From positions 1 through 64,000 of the forward strand of contig NZ_JACCCU010000004.1 in the NCBI RefSeq assembly GCF_013410875.1: a stretch of DNA of 64,000 nucleotides. The letters run 5' to 3'. Of the stretch, positions 35,875 to 45,981 are shown in pieces (the first letter of the stretch is position 1; each line of letters begins with the position of its first letter). The notes beneath the pieces are model-generated. The model was not told where the DNA came from. It was given only the letters and a program-made list of their open reading frames with translations, and did not search any database. A program made the position numbers and the translations under genes. This DNA is from Tunturiibacter empetritectus. Lineage in GTDB: Bacteria > Acidobacteriota > Terriglobia > Terriglobales > Acidobacteriaceae.

Positions 35875-38800
35875 ATGGGTAAGGGCATTTCACTCGCTGC
35901 AGTTCGTGGCCTCCTCGCCGTGATCGTGTCGTTTTCCTTGCCGGCGCTCGCCATCGGGCAAGTGACCCCGCAGATCACGCAGCGGGTTGATGCAAGCGTT
36001 CGAACACAGATCTCCGGCACGGTACACCCATTGGCTAATACGCAGAATGACCGTGGGCGGGTGGATGCATCTTTGGCCATGAAGGATATGGTTCTAACTC
36101 TTCACGCCAGCGCGACACAAAAAGCTCAGCTCAAACAGTTGGCGGATGATCTCCACAACGCCAGTTCGGCAAGTTATCACCACTGGCTGACGCCCGCACA
36201 GTTTGGCGCGCAATATGGTGCCGCCGATAGTGACGTAAAGGCTGCGAGTGACTGGCTGACCACCAATGGCTTCAAGATCGAGGAGGTCTCTGCGGCGAAG
36301 ACCTGGATTCGTTTTTCCGGGGTGGCACAGCAGGTAGAGCAGGCCTTCGGGACAGAGATTCACAAGTACTCCGTAGAGGATGTTACTCACTACGCAAACG
36401 CCACAGCGCTATCTCTGCCCGCCGCGCTCGCACCGGCAGTCTCCGGGGTAGTCAGCATCAATAACTTCTTGAAGCATCCGCAGCATGTCACTCCAGGTAC
36501 CGTCGCACGGAGTGAAGACGGCAAGCTGGTGCGGGTGAAAGGTAGTACTGCGGCACCCTCTACCGCTGGTGTCGACACAATGCTCGCGGCTGGCCCAGCC
36601 TTCACGTCGACCGGTTCGCAGGAAGAGAACTACCTTGCGCCGGGTGATTTTGCGAAGCTCTACAATACAACCTCACTGATCAACGCGGGAGTGAATGGCG
36701 AAGGTGTCTCGATCGCTATCGTCGGACGCTCCGATATCAGCCTGTCGGACGTCGAGGCTTTTCGCAAGCTCTTCAAACTTCCATTCAATGACCCAAAGAT
36801 CACCTACGCGACAACTGATCCCGGTGTAATCTCGGGGGACGACGAAGAGGCAATTCTCGACGTGGAATGGTCCGGAGCCGTCGCTCCGAAGGCGAACATC
36901 AACTTCGTAATCGGTGCCAGCACACTTACAACCGACGGCGTCGATATCTCCGCCGCCTACATCGTTGACCACGCCCTCGCGCCCATCATGTCGATCAGCT
37001 TCGGCGAATGTGAGTCTGAGATAGGCGCAACGGAGATGGCCTTCTATCACGATCTCTGGCAGCAGGCGTCGGTTGAAGGAATCACGGTTCTAGTCTCATC
37101 GGGTGACGGTGGATCGAGTGGTTGTGTCATTCCAAGCGAATACCGTGCCAGTCCTTTTGGCCTGGGCGTAAACGGCCTTGCCTCGACGCCGTACAACGTG
37201 GCGGTGGGAGGAACGGAGCTCAACGACGTCGACACGAATACTTATTGGAATATCGCAAACGGTCCAAACCTGTCTTCGATCAAGGGCTATGTGCCTGAAA
37301 CTGTTTGGAACGAGAGCTGCAACGTCTTTCTTCCAATCTCTGCGACAAATTGCTACTACAGTCCTAGCAATGAGAGCACCTATGCCGGAGGTGGCGGAGC
37401 TAGCTACTGCGCTACAACGACCACAGACCAAAACGGCAACGTCACTTGCGCAGCCGGTTATCCAAAACCCTCATGGCAGACAGGAGTAGGTGTTCCAAAG
37501 GATGCCGTTCGCGATCTGCCGGATGTGGCGCTTGCGGCAGCAGGCGGGCATGATGGGTTTCTGCTCTGCTATAACGGCTCGTGTCAGTGGACTACAAACT
37601 CGGATGGAAGTTTGACTCTGACGCAGGCCTCTGTGATCGGCGGAACCTCAGCGGCTTCGCCTTCATTCGCTGGCCTCATGGCGTTAGTGGAACAGAAAAA
37701 TGGCACCTACCAGGGCCAGGCAAACTATCAGCTCTACAAGATCGCCGCACAGCAGACTCCCTCCGCCTGCAATTCGAGCGCGGAGACAAATCCTACCCAG
37801 CCGACGTCCTGCGTCTTTCACGACGTGACCGCCGGTTCGAATGCGATCAGCTGCCCTCTTCGTGATCCCAACTGCACGGTTTCGATTGCAGGCAGTACCG
37901 TGTTTGGCGATCTGAGCGGATATTCGGCCACAAAAGGCTACGACCAGGCCAGCGGCCTTGGTTCCGTTGATGCCGCGAAACTCGTTGGCGCGTGGGAGAA
38001 GGTCAAACTCCTCGGTTCTGCGACGAACCTCGCGCTTTCGAAGACCACCTTTCCCCACGGAACGTCAGTCACGGTTACGGCAGATGTGCAAGCTCTAGTC
38101 GGTAATGGAACACCGAGCGGTTCGATCGTGCTGCGTAGCAACGAACAGCCTCTTCTCAATCCGGAGGTCTTGACCGGGGGCACCTACTCGGGCGCGATCA
38201 ATAACCTTCCTGGTGGCACCTATCGCATTAGCGCAGAGTACGGTGGTGACGCCACCTTCACAGGCAGCACCTCCAGTCCCGTCACACTTACGGTTTCGCC
38301 TGAAGGCAGCACCGCGACCGGTACAACATATACCGCCTCCCGCTTCTATATTCTGGGGAAGCGGCCGATCGTCGAAGCGTCCTCGGCGCAGCTTGCAAAC
38401 AGCTTCTACGTCCAGTTCCAGATCTCTGGGCAATCCGGCAAAGGCGTACCGACGGGAACGATTGCGCTGAGTATGGGCTCGCAATCAATCGGCAAGTTTC
38501 CGCTCGATTCTACCGGGAAGATCTATGTTCCGTGCGGCCCCTACACAAACTGTGATTACGGGCTAGGTACTTATAGTTTCGTCGCCTCCTACTCCGGAGA
38601 CAGCAGCTTTGATCCGAGCACGTCGAGCGTGCCTTTCACCATCACGAAGGGATCGTTGGAATATGGCGTAGCGCTAAACAACCAGACGCCGCCTCCCGGT
38701 GGTGAAGTTGTGGGCACGGTCTTCTTCAACAACGATCCGGCTGTGTTGCCGACAGGGCTGGTGACGCTTACACGTGACGATACCGGCGCAATCCTCGCCA

Positions 38801-39597
38801 CAGGCACCATCAGCAAGAACGGTACGGCTGTGATTCCATTCCTCGCCCCAGCGGGCACATATAACGTCCTCGCAAGCTGGAAGGGCGATGCAAACTATCT
38901 CCCTGGGTTTCTCTTCTCCTATGAGCAGATCATCACTACGTCATCCGGGACATCGGCAACCAGGACGACCCTATCGGCGAGTGCCAGCACGGCTGCGATG
39001 GGCCAGGAGACCCAATTCATAGTGCATGTTGGAGCGACTGGAAAGACCACCAAGCTTCTAAGTGGAACGGTCACTCTCTACTCAGCGGAAGGTCAACTGG
39101 CTGGCTCCATGAACCTCGTGGGCGGTCAGGCCACGGGATTCGTTCAGTGGGGTCATGTTGCGGTCGAGAAGGTCTACGCTGTCTACTCTGGAGATGCGAA
39201 CTTCTCCGCCAGCAGCAGCTCTTCGTTCACCATCACAGTCACACGAGCGACGGCGACTCTTGCGCTCAAGGCAAATGCCATCAAAGTGGTTGCGGGAACC
39301 GAGAGCAGTCTCACCGCTATCCTGAGCAGCGGACTTTCTTCAACCAACGTGTTGGCCCCAACCGGAACCATCCAGTTCTATGATTCCGTCAACGGAGCAG
39401 CAGAAAAAGCAATTGGCCACGCTCAGGCACTGAACACTGGCAACGGGGGAACCACCCTGGCAACTCTTGCTCCGGTGCTACCTGAAGGGCGAAATGTGAT
39501 TACGGCTAAATACAGTGGCGATACAAATTGGAACGCCGTATTCTCGCTATCTTCAGCCGTGATCGATGTGACGGCTGCGAACGCAACAAGAAAGTAA
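35875..39597 (+). CDS. Sedolisin (S53, kumamolisin-like) protease with Ig-like repeat tail
   Basis: 1240 residues. Signal peptide ending at about 27 (ALAIGQ). Pro-domain at about 35-205, with HHWLTPAQFGAQYG as in the S53 activation domain. Catalytic domain at about 255-700: E325 and D329 in DEEAILDVEW, oxyanion-hole D411 in VSSGDGG, and nucleophile S592 in GGTSAASPSFAG. Several cysteine pairs lie in inserts. From about 705 to the end come about five Ig-like (Big_3-type) repeats with motifs such as YGGDATFTGSTS and YSGDSSFDPSTS. A secreted acid-active endopeptidase is expected. GGAG lies seven bases before the ATG. This combination is typical of acidobacterial secreted proteases. Confidence 0.93.
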   Translation: MGKGISLAAVRGLLAVIVSFSLPALAIGQVTPQITQRVDASVRTQISGTVHPLANTQNDRGRVDASLAMKDMVLTLHASATQKAQLKQLADDLHNASSASYHHWLTPAQFGAQYGAADSDVKAASDWLTTNGFKIEEVSAAKTWIRFSGVAQQVEQAFGTEIHKYSVEDVTHYANATALSLPAALAPAVSGVVSINNFLKHPQHVTPGTVARSEDGKLVRVKGSTAAPSTAGVDTMLAAGPAFTSTGSQEENYLAPGDFAKLYNTTSLINAGVNGEGVSIAIVGRSDISLSDVEAFRKLFKLPFNDPKITYATTDPGVISGDDEEAILDVEWSGAVAPKANINFVIGASTLTTDGVDISAAYIVDHALAPIMSISFGECESEIGATEMAFYHDLWQQASVEGITVLVSSGDGGSSGCVIPSEYRASPFGLGVNGLASTPYNVAVGGTELNDVDTNTYWNIANGPNLSSIKGYVPETVWNESCNVFLPISATNCYYSPSNESTYAGGGGASYCATTTTDQNGNVTCAAGYPKPSWQTGVGVPKDAVRDLPDVALAAAGGHDGFLLCYNGSCQWTTNSDGSLTLTQASVIGGTSAASPSFAGLMALVEQKNGTYQGQANYQLYKIAAQQTPSACNSSAETNPTQPTSCVFHDVTAGSNAISCPLRDPNCTVSIAGSTVFGDLSGYSATKGYDQASGLGSVDAAKLVGAWEKVKLLGSATNLALSKTTFPHGTSVTVTADVQALVGNGTPSGSIVLRSNEQPLLNPEVLTGGTYSGAINNLPGGTYRISAEYGGDATFTGSTSSPVTLTVSPEGSTATGTTYTASRFYILGKRPIVEASSAQLANSFYVQFQISGQSGKGVPTGTIALSMGSQSIGKFPLDSTGKIYVPCGPYTNCDYGLGTYSFVASYSGDSSFDPSTSSVPFTITKGSLEYGVALNNQTPPPGGEVVGTVFFNNDPAVLPTGLVTLTRDDTGAILATGTISKNGTAVIPFLAPAGTYNVLASWKGDANYLPGFLFSYEQIITTSSGTSATRTTLSASASTAAMGQETQFIVHVGATGKTTKLLSGTVTLYSAEGQLAGSMNLVGGQATGFVQWGHVAVEKVYAVYSGDANFSASSSSSFTITVTRATATLALKANAIKVVAGTESSLTAILSSGLSSTNVLAPTGTIQFYDSVNGAAEKAIGHAQALNTGNGGTTLATLAPVLPEGRNVITAKYSGDTNWNAVFSLSSAVIDVTAANATRK

Positions 39598-39707
39598 GTG
39601 TCGATGCTATCTCCACAGTCTTCTCGGTAAATGTGCGCTCTTATCACGAACTTGTCTACTTTCCGTTTGTTGGCAATTCGTATGAGTTGTAGTGCATTTG
39701 ACGGAGA

Positions 39708-40066
39708 TTTGTTCTGCCGACCTACATGCCGTCTCGATTAGCGATCGCACGCGAGGAAGATCGCAGAGTGTCGACAAGCCGATCTTCAGCGTTTGTTTTT
39801 TCTGACGCCTGAGGAAACGTACCAGCGAAGCTGCACTGAGACGGTGTTCGAGTGCTTTGCGCCTCTTTCTGGAAGATACCGCCGGCATTGGTCAAACGAA
39901 ATCCGCGTGGAAGATGTTCCAGAAGTTTCTCCTCTAGACGAACCTCTACATTGCGGTTCTGTCTCGATAGCGATGACTGTGCGACGTGGCATCGCGTTGC
40001 AGCCCGAGTGAAGCTGCGCTCCTCGGCGATCGCCAGGACCTGATCAACGTAAGCGAAAAAGACGTG
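39708..40066 (-). pseudogene. Frameshifted N-terminal part of a LysR-type regulator
   Basis: One frame gives the LysR helix-turn-helix (FAYVDQVLAIAEERSFTRAA, HVAQSSLSRQ, LLEHLPRGFRLTNAG). Near 39840 it shifts frame and continues as RLSAASLVRFLRRQKKQTLKIGL, the start of the effector domain. It then ends. About 110 of the usual 300 residues remain, with at least one frameshift. Confidence 0.8.
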
Positions 40067-40241
40067 CCGATTATTGCTTTTTCGAGCAGATTGTTTCATC
40101 TGAGGCAATAATCGGGAAATGTGGCCAAGTTATGATTCTTCTTTAGATAGGGCCAATTATCGAAATATGCCGACGATTGTGTGTCAATTCCGACACTAAG
40201 GCGTGTCTAATCTCGTTCTTCCCAAAACCACCCACGCATTT

Positions 40242-40436
40242 GCCGGCGCTCAGCCGAGATCCACCGGCTCCGGTGGTCCGACGTGATGGATAACGAAGGA
40301 TTGCTGGCGGCTCGGGCAAAGCTGAAGAAGGGCAAGGTGCGTTACGTCCCTATGCCGTCGGAGTTGGCCGCGGAAGTTCGGCGCTATCCTGCGGTGATCG
40401 ATGAGGATCGGATCACCCTCTCAATTAGAGAGAAAG
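40242..40436 (+). pseudogene. Tyrosine recombinase (phage-type integrase) fragment
   Basis: About 60 residues match the catalytic core start of tyrosine recombinases: SAEIHRLRWSDV, then LKKGKVRYVPMPSELAAEVRRY. The N-terminal domain and the C-terminal HxxR/Y box are missing. It marks a former integrated element in this degraded stretch. Confidence 0.72.
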
Positions 40437-40442
40437 GTATAC

Positions 40443-40788
40443 ATGAGCGACACAATTATTACTGAATCAACGTCCGCCGCCATCATCAATGCTCCGATTG
40501 ATTTCGTAGACATTGCAGACTGGGTATTTACTCTTCCCGATAAGGAATATCAGCGCTGTTCCCCAACGCACATCGCTGCTGGCTTCACCACCAGCGATGA
40601 GGGCAAACGCATGTCATCGGAAAGACGACCCCGAGTACTGGGAGAATCTGAATCGCAATGGAATACCGTTCGAGTTAGCCAAGCAGGCTCAGAACATTGC
40701 TTCGGCAGCTCACAACGCTCAAGAGACACCACTCTTCGCCAACAGCATCGAGAAGAAAGCTCTCAAGCGAATGGAAAAGAAGAACTAA
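40443..40788 (+). pseudogene. Broken small gene of unknown function (frameshift/deletion)
   Basis: An ATG at 40443 opens MSDTIITESTSAAI and runs about 55 residues to DEGKRM near 40613. Coding character then switches frame to KDDPEYWENLNRNGIPF and continues to KRMEKKN at 40788. Both halves look like real protein, and the join suggests an internal deletion with frameshift. The family is not recognised. Confidence 0.5.
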
Positions 40789-40923
40789 AGGTTGGGCGCT
40801 CAGGTATGACCTGGGCGCCATCTTGGTTCAGGGCACTGGATCTCATAGCAATGTGTTCCATGCGAGCTTAAGCCCTCATCATCAGAGCGCCCTTACAAAG
40901 ACTGAGTATCCGGAAGGAACGAA

Positions 40924-41634
40924 ATGCAAAGACTTCAAGACAAAATAGCACTTGTGACAGGCGCATCGAAGGGCATAGGCGCAGCGACCGCGAAGCAACT
41001 CGCTGCCGCTGGTGCATCTGTAGTGGTCAACTTTCACACCAGTGCCGATAGTGCTGACCAGGTTGTGAACAAAATCATCAAGTCGGGAGGAACCGCAGTT
41101 GCTGTCAAGGCCGACGTCTCTAACGAAGATGACATAGCGCGCCTTATGTTCCAAATCAAAGAGATCTACGGTCGTATCGATATTCTTGTCAATAATGCAG
41201 GGGTCTATGCCTTCGGACCGCTCGAAGCAATTACGGCTGCAAGCTACCATCATGAGTACGACCTGAACGTGTTATGGCTTCTCCTGACGACAAAGACAGC
41301 ATTACACCTATTTCCTGCTGATGGAGGAAGCATCATCAACATCGGTTCAAGAGTCAACTCTATCGCCCCCGCCAACTCAGTCATCTCGTCAGCCAGCAAA
41401 GCAGCGGTCAATGCGATTAAGATGGTGCTTGCCAAGGAGCTTGGGCCTCGCGAGATACGTGTTAACTCACTCAATCCTGGCATCATCATGACCGAGGGTT
41501 TGTATCTGGCGGTCTGGCAGACATTCCGATGCGAAAGCACTATGAATCCATAACGCCCCTCGGGAGAATGGGCGAACCCGACGATGTTGCTCTTCCAGTC
41601 ATCTTCTTTGCTTCGGATGATGCGTGGTGGATCC
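40924..41634 (+). pseudogene. Short-chain dehydrogenase/reductase, frameshifted and truncated
   Basis: The first 195 residues are a classical SDR: TGASKGIGAATA, NNAG (ILVNNAGVY), INIGS. Near 41505 the frame shifts; the correct continuation (SGGLADIPMRKHYESITPLGRMGEPDDVALP, split over two frames) ends at DDAWWI near 41634, where the glycine-rich C-terminus is missing. The catalytic tyrosine of YxxxK is serine (SSASK). The open frame closes at 41553, so a 209-residue product could still be made, but it should be inactive. AAGGAA lies upstream of the ATG. Confidence 0.8.
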
Positions 41635-41638
41635 CCAT

Positions 41639-41830
41639 ACAAAGATCGGATCTCATCTCCTGAGTTCGCGGCTTCGGCGCTTGGAACGTGATGGCATTAT
41701 CGAGCGCAGACTATATTGCGATCATCCCCCACTCTTTGAATATTTTGCCACGAACAAAGGAAGAGAACTCGACGAAGTTCTCTTTGCCGCAGCGAATTGG
41801 AATATCAAGTGGGACGAATCTGCAGACTAG
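41639..41830 (+). pseudogene. C-terminal fragment of an HxlR-family regulator, abutting the SDR remnant
   Basis: About 60 residues match the HxlR winged-helix second half: KIGSHLLSSRLRRLERDGII, PPLFEYFATNKGREL and ANWNIKWDES. The recognition-helix N-terminal half is missing. The match begins within a few bases of where the SDR match ends, so the two were joined by a deletion or recombination. Confidence 0.75.
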
Positions 41831-42105
41831 CCTTCGCTCGCGGTCTTCGACAAAGTGACCGGTGAGAGACTCGGAACCATACCGACTACGAAACGTCAGA
41901 AGAGCATTGCGTACTAGCAATCTGTCGGCATCGGTTATTCCCAGAGCTTACGGTCGATTCTGAACGCAAATATTAACAGCAGTTGTTTGACTGAATCGAG
42001 TCAGGTCGAACGATGAGGAGCACCGACCAATGAATGTACTTAAGGGAAAGAAGCAGCTTTTCCATTATAACCACCGAAAGCAGACCCAGCGGATGGACAA
42101 GGGGG

Positions 42106-42282
42106 GTTGTGGTTATGCATGTAGCTGCGCTGCTCATCTGGACTCTCCCGATATCGAGCGGTCTTGCGCAAGATCTGCGCGAATTCATTCGCCCTTATAT
42201 GCTTTGGACGGGGCTCTTTCAGTCGTGGGATACCTTCGCTCCTAATCCTCTGGCTGCCTTTCGCCTGTGCAACAGGTCATAG
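42106..42282 (+). pseudogene. Fragment of a membrane protein of unknown function
   Basis: One frame contains ALLIWTLPISSGLAQDLREF and the characteristic-looking IRPYMLWTGLFQSWDTFAPNPL, which I recall from acidobacterial membrane proteins of unknown function; the frame is lost after that. No complete gene is present between 41830 and 42643. Confidence 0.4.
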
Positions 42283-42642
42283 CCTTGCTGCCCTGATGGG
42301 CAAGTGTGCAGACCGCTTGGAACTTACGCACGAGATCAGAGACAGTTCCATAAACGGCATCGGCTCACCGTTGCCTGGGCAAGGCTCGCACTGCCGGCAG
42401 ATGGACCTAATTGTCCCAGTCATAAACTCCGGAGGCGCAATGGAACGGTAGGGAAGCTCCGCTCTGATAGCGCAGGATGGTCCCCGTCTGCCATCCTCCG
42501 ATAAAGGATCAGCGAGGCAGGCTGTCGTTCAGGAATGCGCGTGCTTTACCGAAGGGCAGCTCGTAGATCCCACTAAAACGAACATGTGCGGGTGTCTCGG
42601 CTGCTCAGGGCCCGCTCTTGTTGGTTGGTGGCTGACTCCAGT

Positions 42643-45600
42643 TTATTTTGTTTGTGCCTGCTCCAACGGATGCGGATAGTCGGCGCGGATGGTGAGTATC
42701 TCATAGGGGCGGATGGGAAGCGTGACCTCGTTAGCTTTTATGGGTAGGGGTTCGCCGAGCGGCTTCTCCATAAGGTTGGTGCATGTCACGGTTGTAGCTC
42801 CCGAGGGCAGGGTAAAGGTGACGTTGGATTGCTTGCCGGCCCACTCAACGACGCGGAAGATCAGGCCGTTCGCGTCTTCGGCTTTTTTCACGGCGGTAAG
42901 GACGACGTTCTCCGGTTCGACGGAGAGGTAGGAGTGCTCGGCGAGCTGGGTGCCAGTGTGGGCTTCGACCTGGACCGCCCACAACTTGTAGTTGTACTCG
43001 TAGCCCTGACGTTCGGTGAGCGCCTGCTGCCAAGTGCCGGCGTGCGGGTAGAGTTGATAGCCGAAGTGATGATGGCCGCGATCGGCTTCGGGGTCGGGCC
43101 ATGTTGGGGAGCGGAGCAGCGAGAGGCGGAGGAGGTTGTTTACGCCATCGTAGCCGTACTTTGATTCATTGATAAGGCTGAAGCCGTGTTGGGTGTCGCC
43201 AAGGTCGGCCCAGCGCATCGCGGGGACTTCGAACTTGGCTTGCTCCCAGGAGTTGTTACGGGTTGTGGGACGTTCGATGGTGCCATAGGGAATCTCGTAG
43301 GTCGCCATCGGTGCGGTGACGGCGAGCGGGAAAGCCGCCTTAAGGAGGATATGGGTCTCGTGCCAGTCGATGTCGTTGTCAACGCTGATGGTGTTCGCAT
43401 TAGCGTAGAGGGTTATGTCCTGAAGGAATTTCGAGCTTTGCCAGGTCCGGGTGACGCGCACGATGGCGCGCACCGCGTCGCTCTCAATGAGTTTGACTGA
43501 ATCGACGTTCTCAATGGGGGTCATACGATCGAGAGTACCCCGGTCGATGTTCCAGGCATCGAAATCCTTAGGTGTGTCCGTGAAGGTTTGTAGTTGATTG
43601 CCGCAGGCGCCCTTGGCGAGGCTTTCGAAATTTGATTTCTTGTCGAATAGGCTAGTGATGCAACCTGTTTTAGGATCGATCACAACACGCAGGGCGGCGT
43701 TTTCCATGGTGGTGCCGCTGGCTTTGAGATCGCTGGCGAAGCGCTTTCTGCCGGGAATTACGTGGAGAATTTCATAGCCCATAGAGGGGACGGACCTGGC
43801 TTCGATGAGGAGCTTATAGGTGTTGGTCTTCAAGTTTGATTCGAGGACGGTTGATGGCAGGACGTGGTCGCGCGCGTCAATGACTGAGACGCCGTTCGCG
43901 CTGGCTGCGGTAAGTTGGACGTCGGCCATTACGAGACCGTCACGCTGCCATGCAAGGGAATTGAACACGAGGATAGGAACGTCGCCGCCTACGCTGGTGT
44001 TGATTTCCGCAGAGAGCGTTTGCAGGGCCTTCGTTGAAATTTCGCTGGTGGCCCGGCGAACCTGCTCGTAGTCTTCTTGTGCGTCTTTATAGATGACGCC
44101 GATGCCTGAGCCGGCGGCGAGATCGTGGAACTGGTTGAACACGATTTTTTTCCAGGCTTCATTGAACCCATTATTAGGGTACGGGTCACCTTGCAGCCAT
44201 GCGAGGGAGGCGACTTTCTCAGAGTTCAGGGCCCACTCTTCGCTCTCGCGCATGTTGCGTTTGTGGTTAGCTTGGGTGGTCATGACACCGCGGGTGTACT
44301 CCAAGTACATTTCATCCTTCCAGGTGGGGATGACGATTTTACCTTCCTCTAGTTTGGGAAAAGTATAGCCTTTGGCGATGGACTCGTAGTTCCACTCGGG
44401 TGACGTGGTGGAGACTTTTTGTTCGGCGTCGGTGAAAAAAGACTGGGCGAGGCCGAAGTGCATTTTGGGTATAACCCTGTCCGGTTGTGCCCAGTGCTGG
44501 CCTTCATCGAGGATGACGCGAGTAGGTCCGCCGCCGTGGTCGCCGATGCCATAGAGATCCATCATGTCTTCCATTCCTGGTGAGCGCTGGCGCGAGATGG
44601 CGAGATCGGCGGAGAGGCGAAGGGGATTGAGGTTGTCGTTGTAATAGTCGTGAGGGAAATAAGTGAGGACCCTGCTGCCGTCGGGCGACTCCCACCAGAA
44701 GAGTTTGAAGGGGAGCTGGTTAGCGTCGTTCCAAGCCATCTTCTGGGTAACGAAGTAATCGATGCCGGAACGCTTATAGATCTGAGGAAGCTGCCAGTTG
44801 TAGCCGAAGGAGTCGGGGTTCCAGCCGATGCGTACATCGACGCCGTAGTGTTGCTGGTACCAGCGTTTGCCGATGAGGATGGAGCGTACGATGGATTCTC
44901 CGTCGGGCATGTTGAGGTCCGGTTCCACCCACATGCCGCCGACGACCTCCCATCTGCCTTCCTTGATGCGCTGTTTGATCTCGTCGTTCATCTGCGGGTA
45001 TTTGTCGGCCATCCAGGCGTTATATTGTGCGGCGGACTGGGTGTAGGTGTAGTCGGGATACTCGTTCATGAGTTGGAGTGCGGTGCTGAAGGTGCGCTTG
45101 ACGACGTCAACGGTTTCGGTCCAGGGCCAGAGCCAGGCGGCGTCGATGTGCGAGTTGCCGGCAAGGTGGAAAGTGACTTGTTGCAGCATGGGCTTAAGCT
45201 GCTCAAGTTCTTTGGTCGCCTGTGTGAGCGAGGCGTCGAACTTCGACTGGTCATTGGCGTTGAGCGCGGAGAGATCCACTGTGGTGATGGCATGTTGGAG
45301 AGTTGCCATGTCTTGTGTGGGATTTTTGGAGAGCGTTGGAATGAGAATGGAAGAGGTGAGAAACTCGATGCGAAGATCTTCGGGATTGGGGCGGTGGGGG
45401 GCGAAGTCAATCTTGAGCGTGGCGCCGGCAAAGGTCTTTTTGTCGACGGTGTGAAGAAGTTTGACGGCGATGAGGACTTTGTCACCGGGTTTGGCATGAT
45501 CGAAGAGGAAGATGGGTTCGATATCATCGCCAAGCGCCACGCGGCGGCCGTTGAAGTAAATGATCTGCGGCATGGGGCCGTTGGCGTTAGCATGGAAGCT

Positions 45601-45981
45601 GAACCAGATGCGCGCGTCGGTGAGGTCGTAGCCGTTGAGGGTTTTGGGGACTTCAACGACGCGTCGATACCAGACGGCTTCATTGGGGGCCTCGCTGCGG
45701 GCTTTGATCACAGGCCAGCTGGTGTCATCAAGGTCAAGAGCTTCGCCGTGAGGGACGTCGCCTGCGTGATAGCGCCACTCAGCGGCAGGAAGATTGTCGA
45801 AGTTCGAGAGACGTTCGATCACCGTTTGCGATTCAGGTGAGAGTGACTGAATTATCCTTGAGAGCTGCTCTGGAGATTGGGCCTTAGCAGACGAAGAGCA
45901 GGCAGGCGCGAGGAAGGCAGCGGCAAGGGTGAGGGTTATCGCTGTGCTAAACCCAGCCGCGAAACGCGGTAGAAAAGTCAT
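42643..45981 (-). CDS. Exported GH38 alpha-mannosidase
   Basis: About 1112 residues from ATG 45981 (AGGAAG eight bases upstream; a GTG 51 bases further up is less likely). Signal peptide ending at AKAQS. An N-terminal beta-domain precedes the GH38 core: zinc motif NSHIDAAWLW, the nucleophile D390 in GWNPDSFGY, TQKMAWND, and QFHDLAAGSG. C-terminal beta-sandwich domains follow. These enzymes release alpha-linked mannose from oligosaccharides or glycans with a zinc ion in the active site. The length is normal for bacterial secreted members. It sits at the edge of a carbohydrate region with a sugar porter and a D-lyxose/D-mannose isomerase-like cupin. Confidence 0.92.
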   Translation of the reverse strand: MTFLPRFAAGFSTAITLTLAAAFLAPACSSSAKAQSPEQLSRIIQSLSPESQTVIERLSNFDNLPAAEWRYHAGDVPHGEALDLDDTSWPVIKARSEAPNEAVWYRRVVEVPKTLNGYDLTDARIWFSFHANANGPMPQIIYFNGRRVALGDDIEPIFLFDHAKPGDKVLIAVKLLHTVDKKTFAGATLKIDFAPHRPNPEDLRIEFLTSSILIPTLSKNPTQDMATLQHAITTVDLSALNANDQSKFDASLTQATKELEQLKPMLQQVTFHLAGNSHIDAAWLWPWTETVDVVKRTFSTALQLMNEYPDYTYTQSAAQYNAWMADKYPQMNDEIKQRIKEGRWEVVGGMWVEPDLNMPDGESIVRSILIGKRWYQQHYGVDVRIGWNPDSFGYNWQLPQIYKRSGIDYFVTQKMAWNDANQLPFKLFWWESPDGSRVLTYFPHDYYNDNLNPLRLSADLAISRQRSPGMEDMMDLYGIGDHGGGPTRVILDEGQHWAQPDRVIPKMHFGLAQSFFTDAEQKVSTTSPEWNYESIAKGYTFPKLEEGKIVIPTWKDEMYLEYTRGVMTTQANHKRNMRESEEWALNSEKVASLAWLQGDPYPNNGFNEAWKKIVFNQFHDLAAGSGIGVIYKDAQEDYEQVRRATSEISTKALQTLSAEINTSVGGDVPILVFNSLAWQRDGLVMADVQLTAASANGVSVIDARDHVLPSTVLESNLKTNTYKLLIEARSVPSMGYEILHVIPGRKRFASDLKASGTTMENAALRVVIDPKTGCITSLFDKKSNFESLAKGACGNQLQTFTDTPKDFDAWNIDRGTLDRMTPIENVDSVKLIESDAVRAIVRVTRTWQSSKFLQDITLYANANTISVDNDIDWHETHILLKAAFPLAVTAPMATYEIPYGTIERPTTRNNSWEQAKFEVPAMRWADLGDTQHGFSLINESKYGYDGVNNLLRLSLLRSPTWPDPEADRGHHHFGYQLYPHAGTWQQALTERQGYEYNYKLWAVQVEAHTGTQLAEHSYLSVEPENVVLTAVKKAEDANGLIFRVVEWAGKQSNVTFTLPSGATTVTCTNLMEKPLGEPLPIKANEVTLPIRPYEILTIRADYPHPLEQAQTK

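Noticed and set aside
44650-45840. Plus-strand open frame of 396 codons
   Set aside because: Antisense to the GH38 alpha-mannosidase gene. No recognisable domain.
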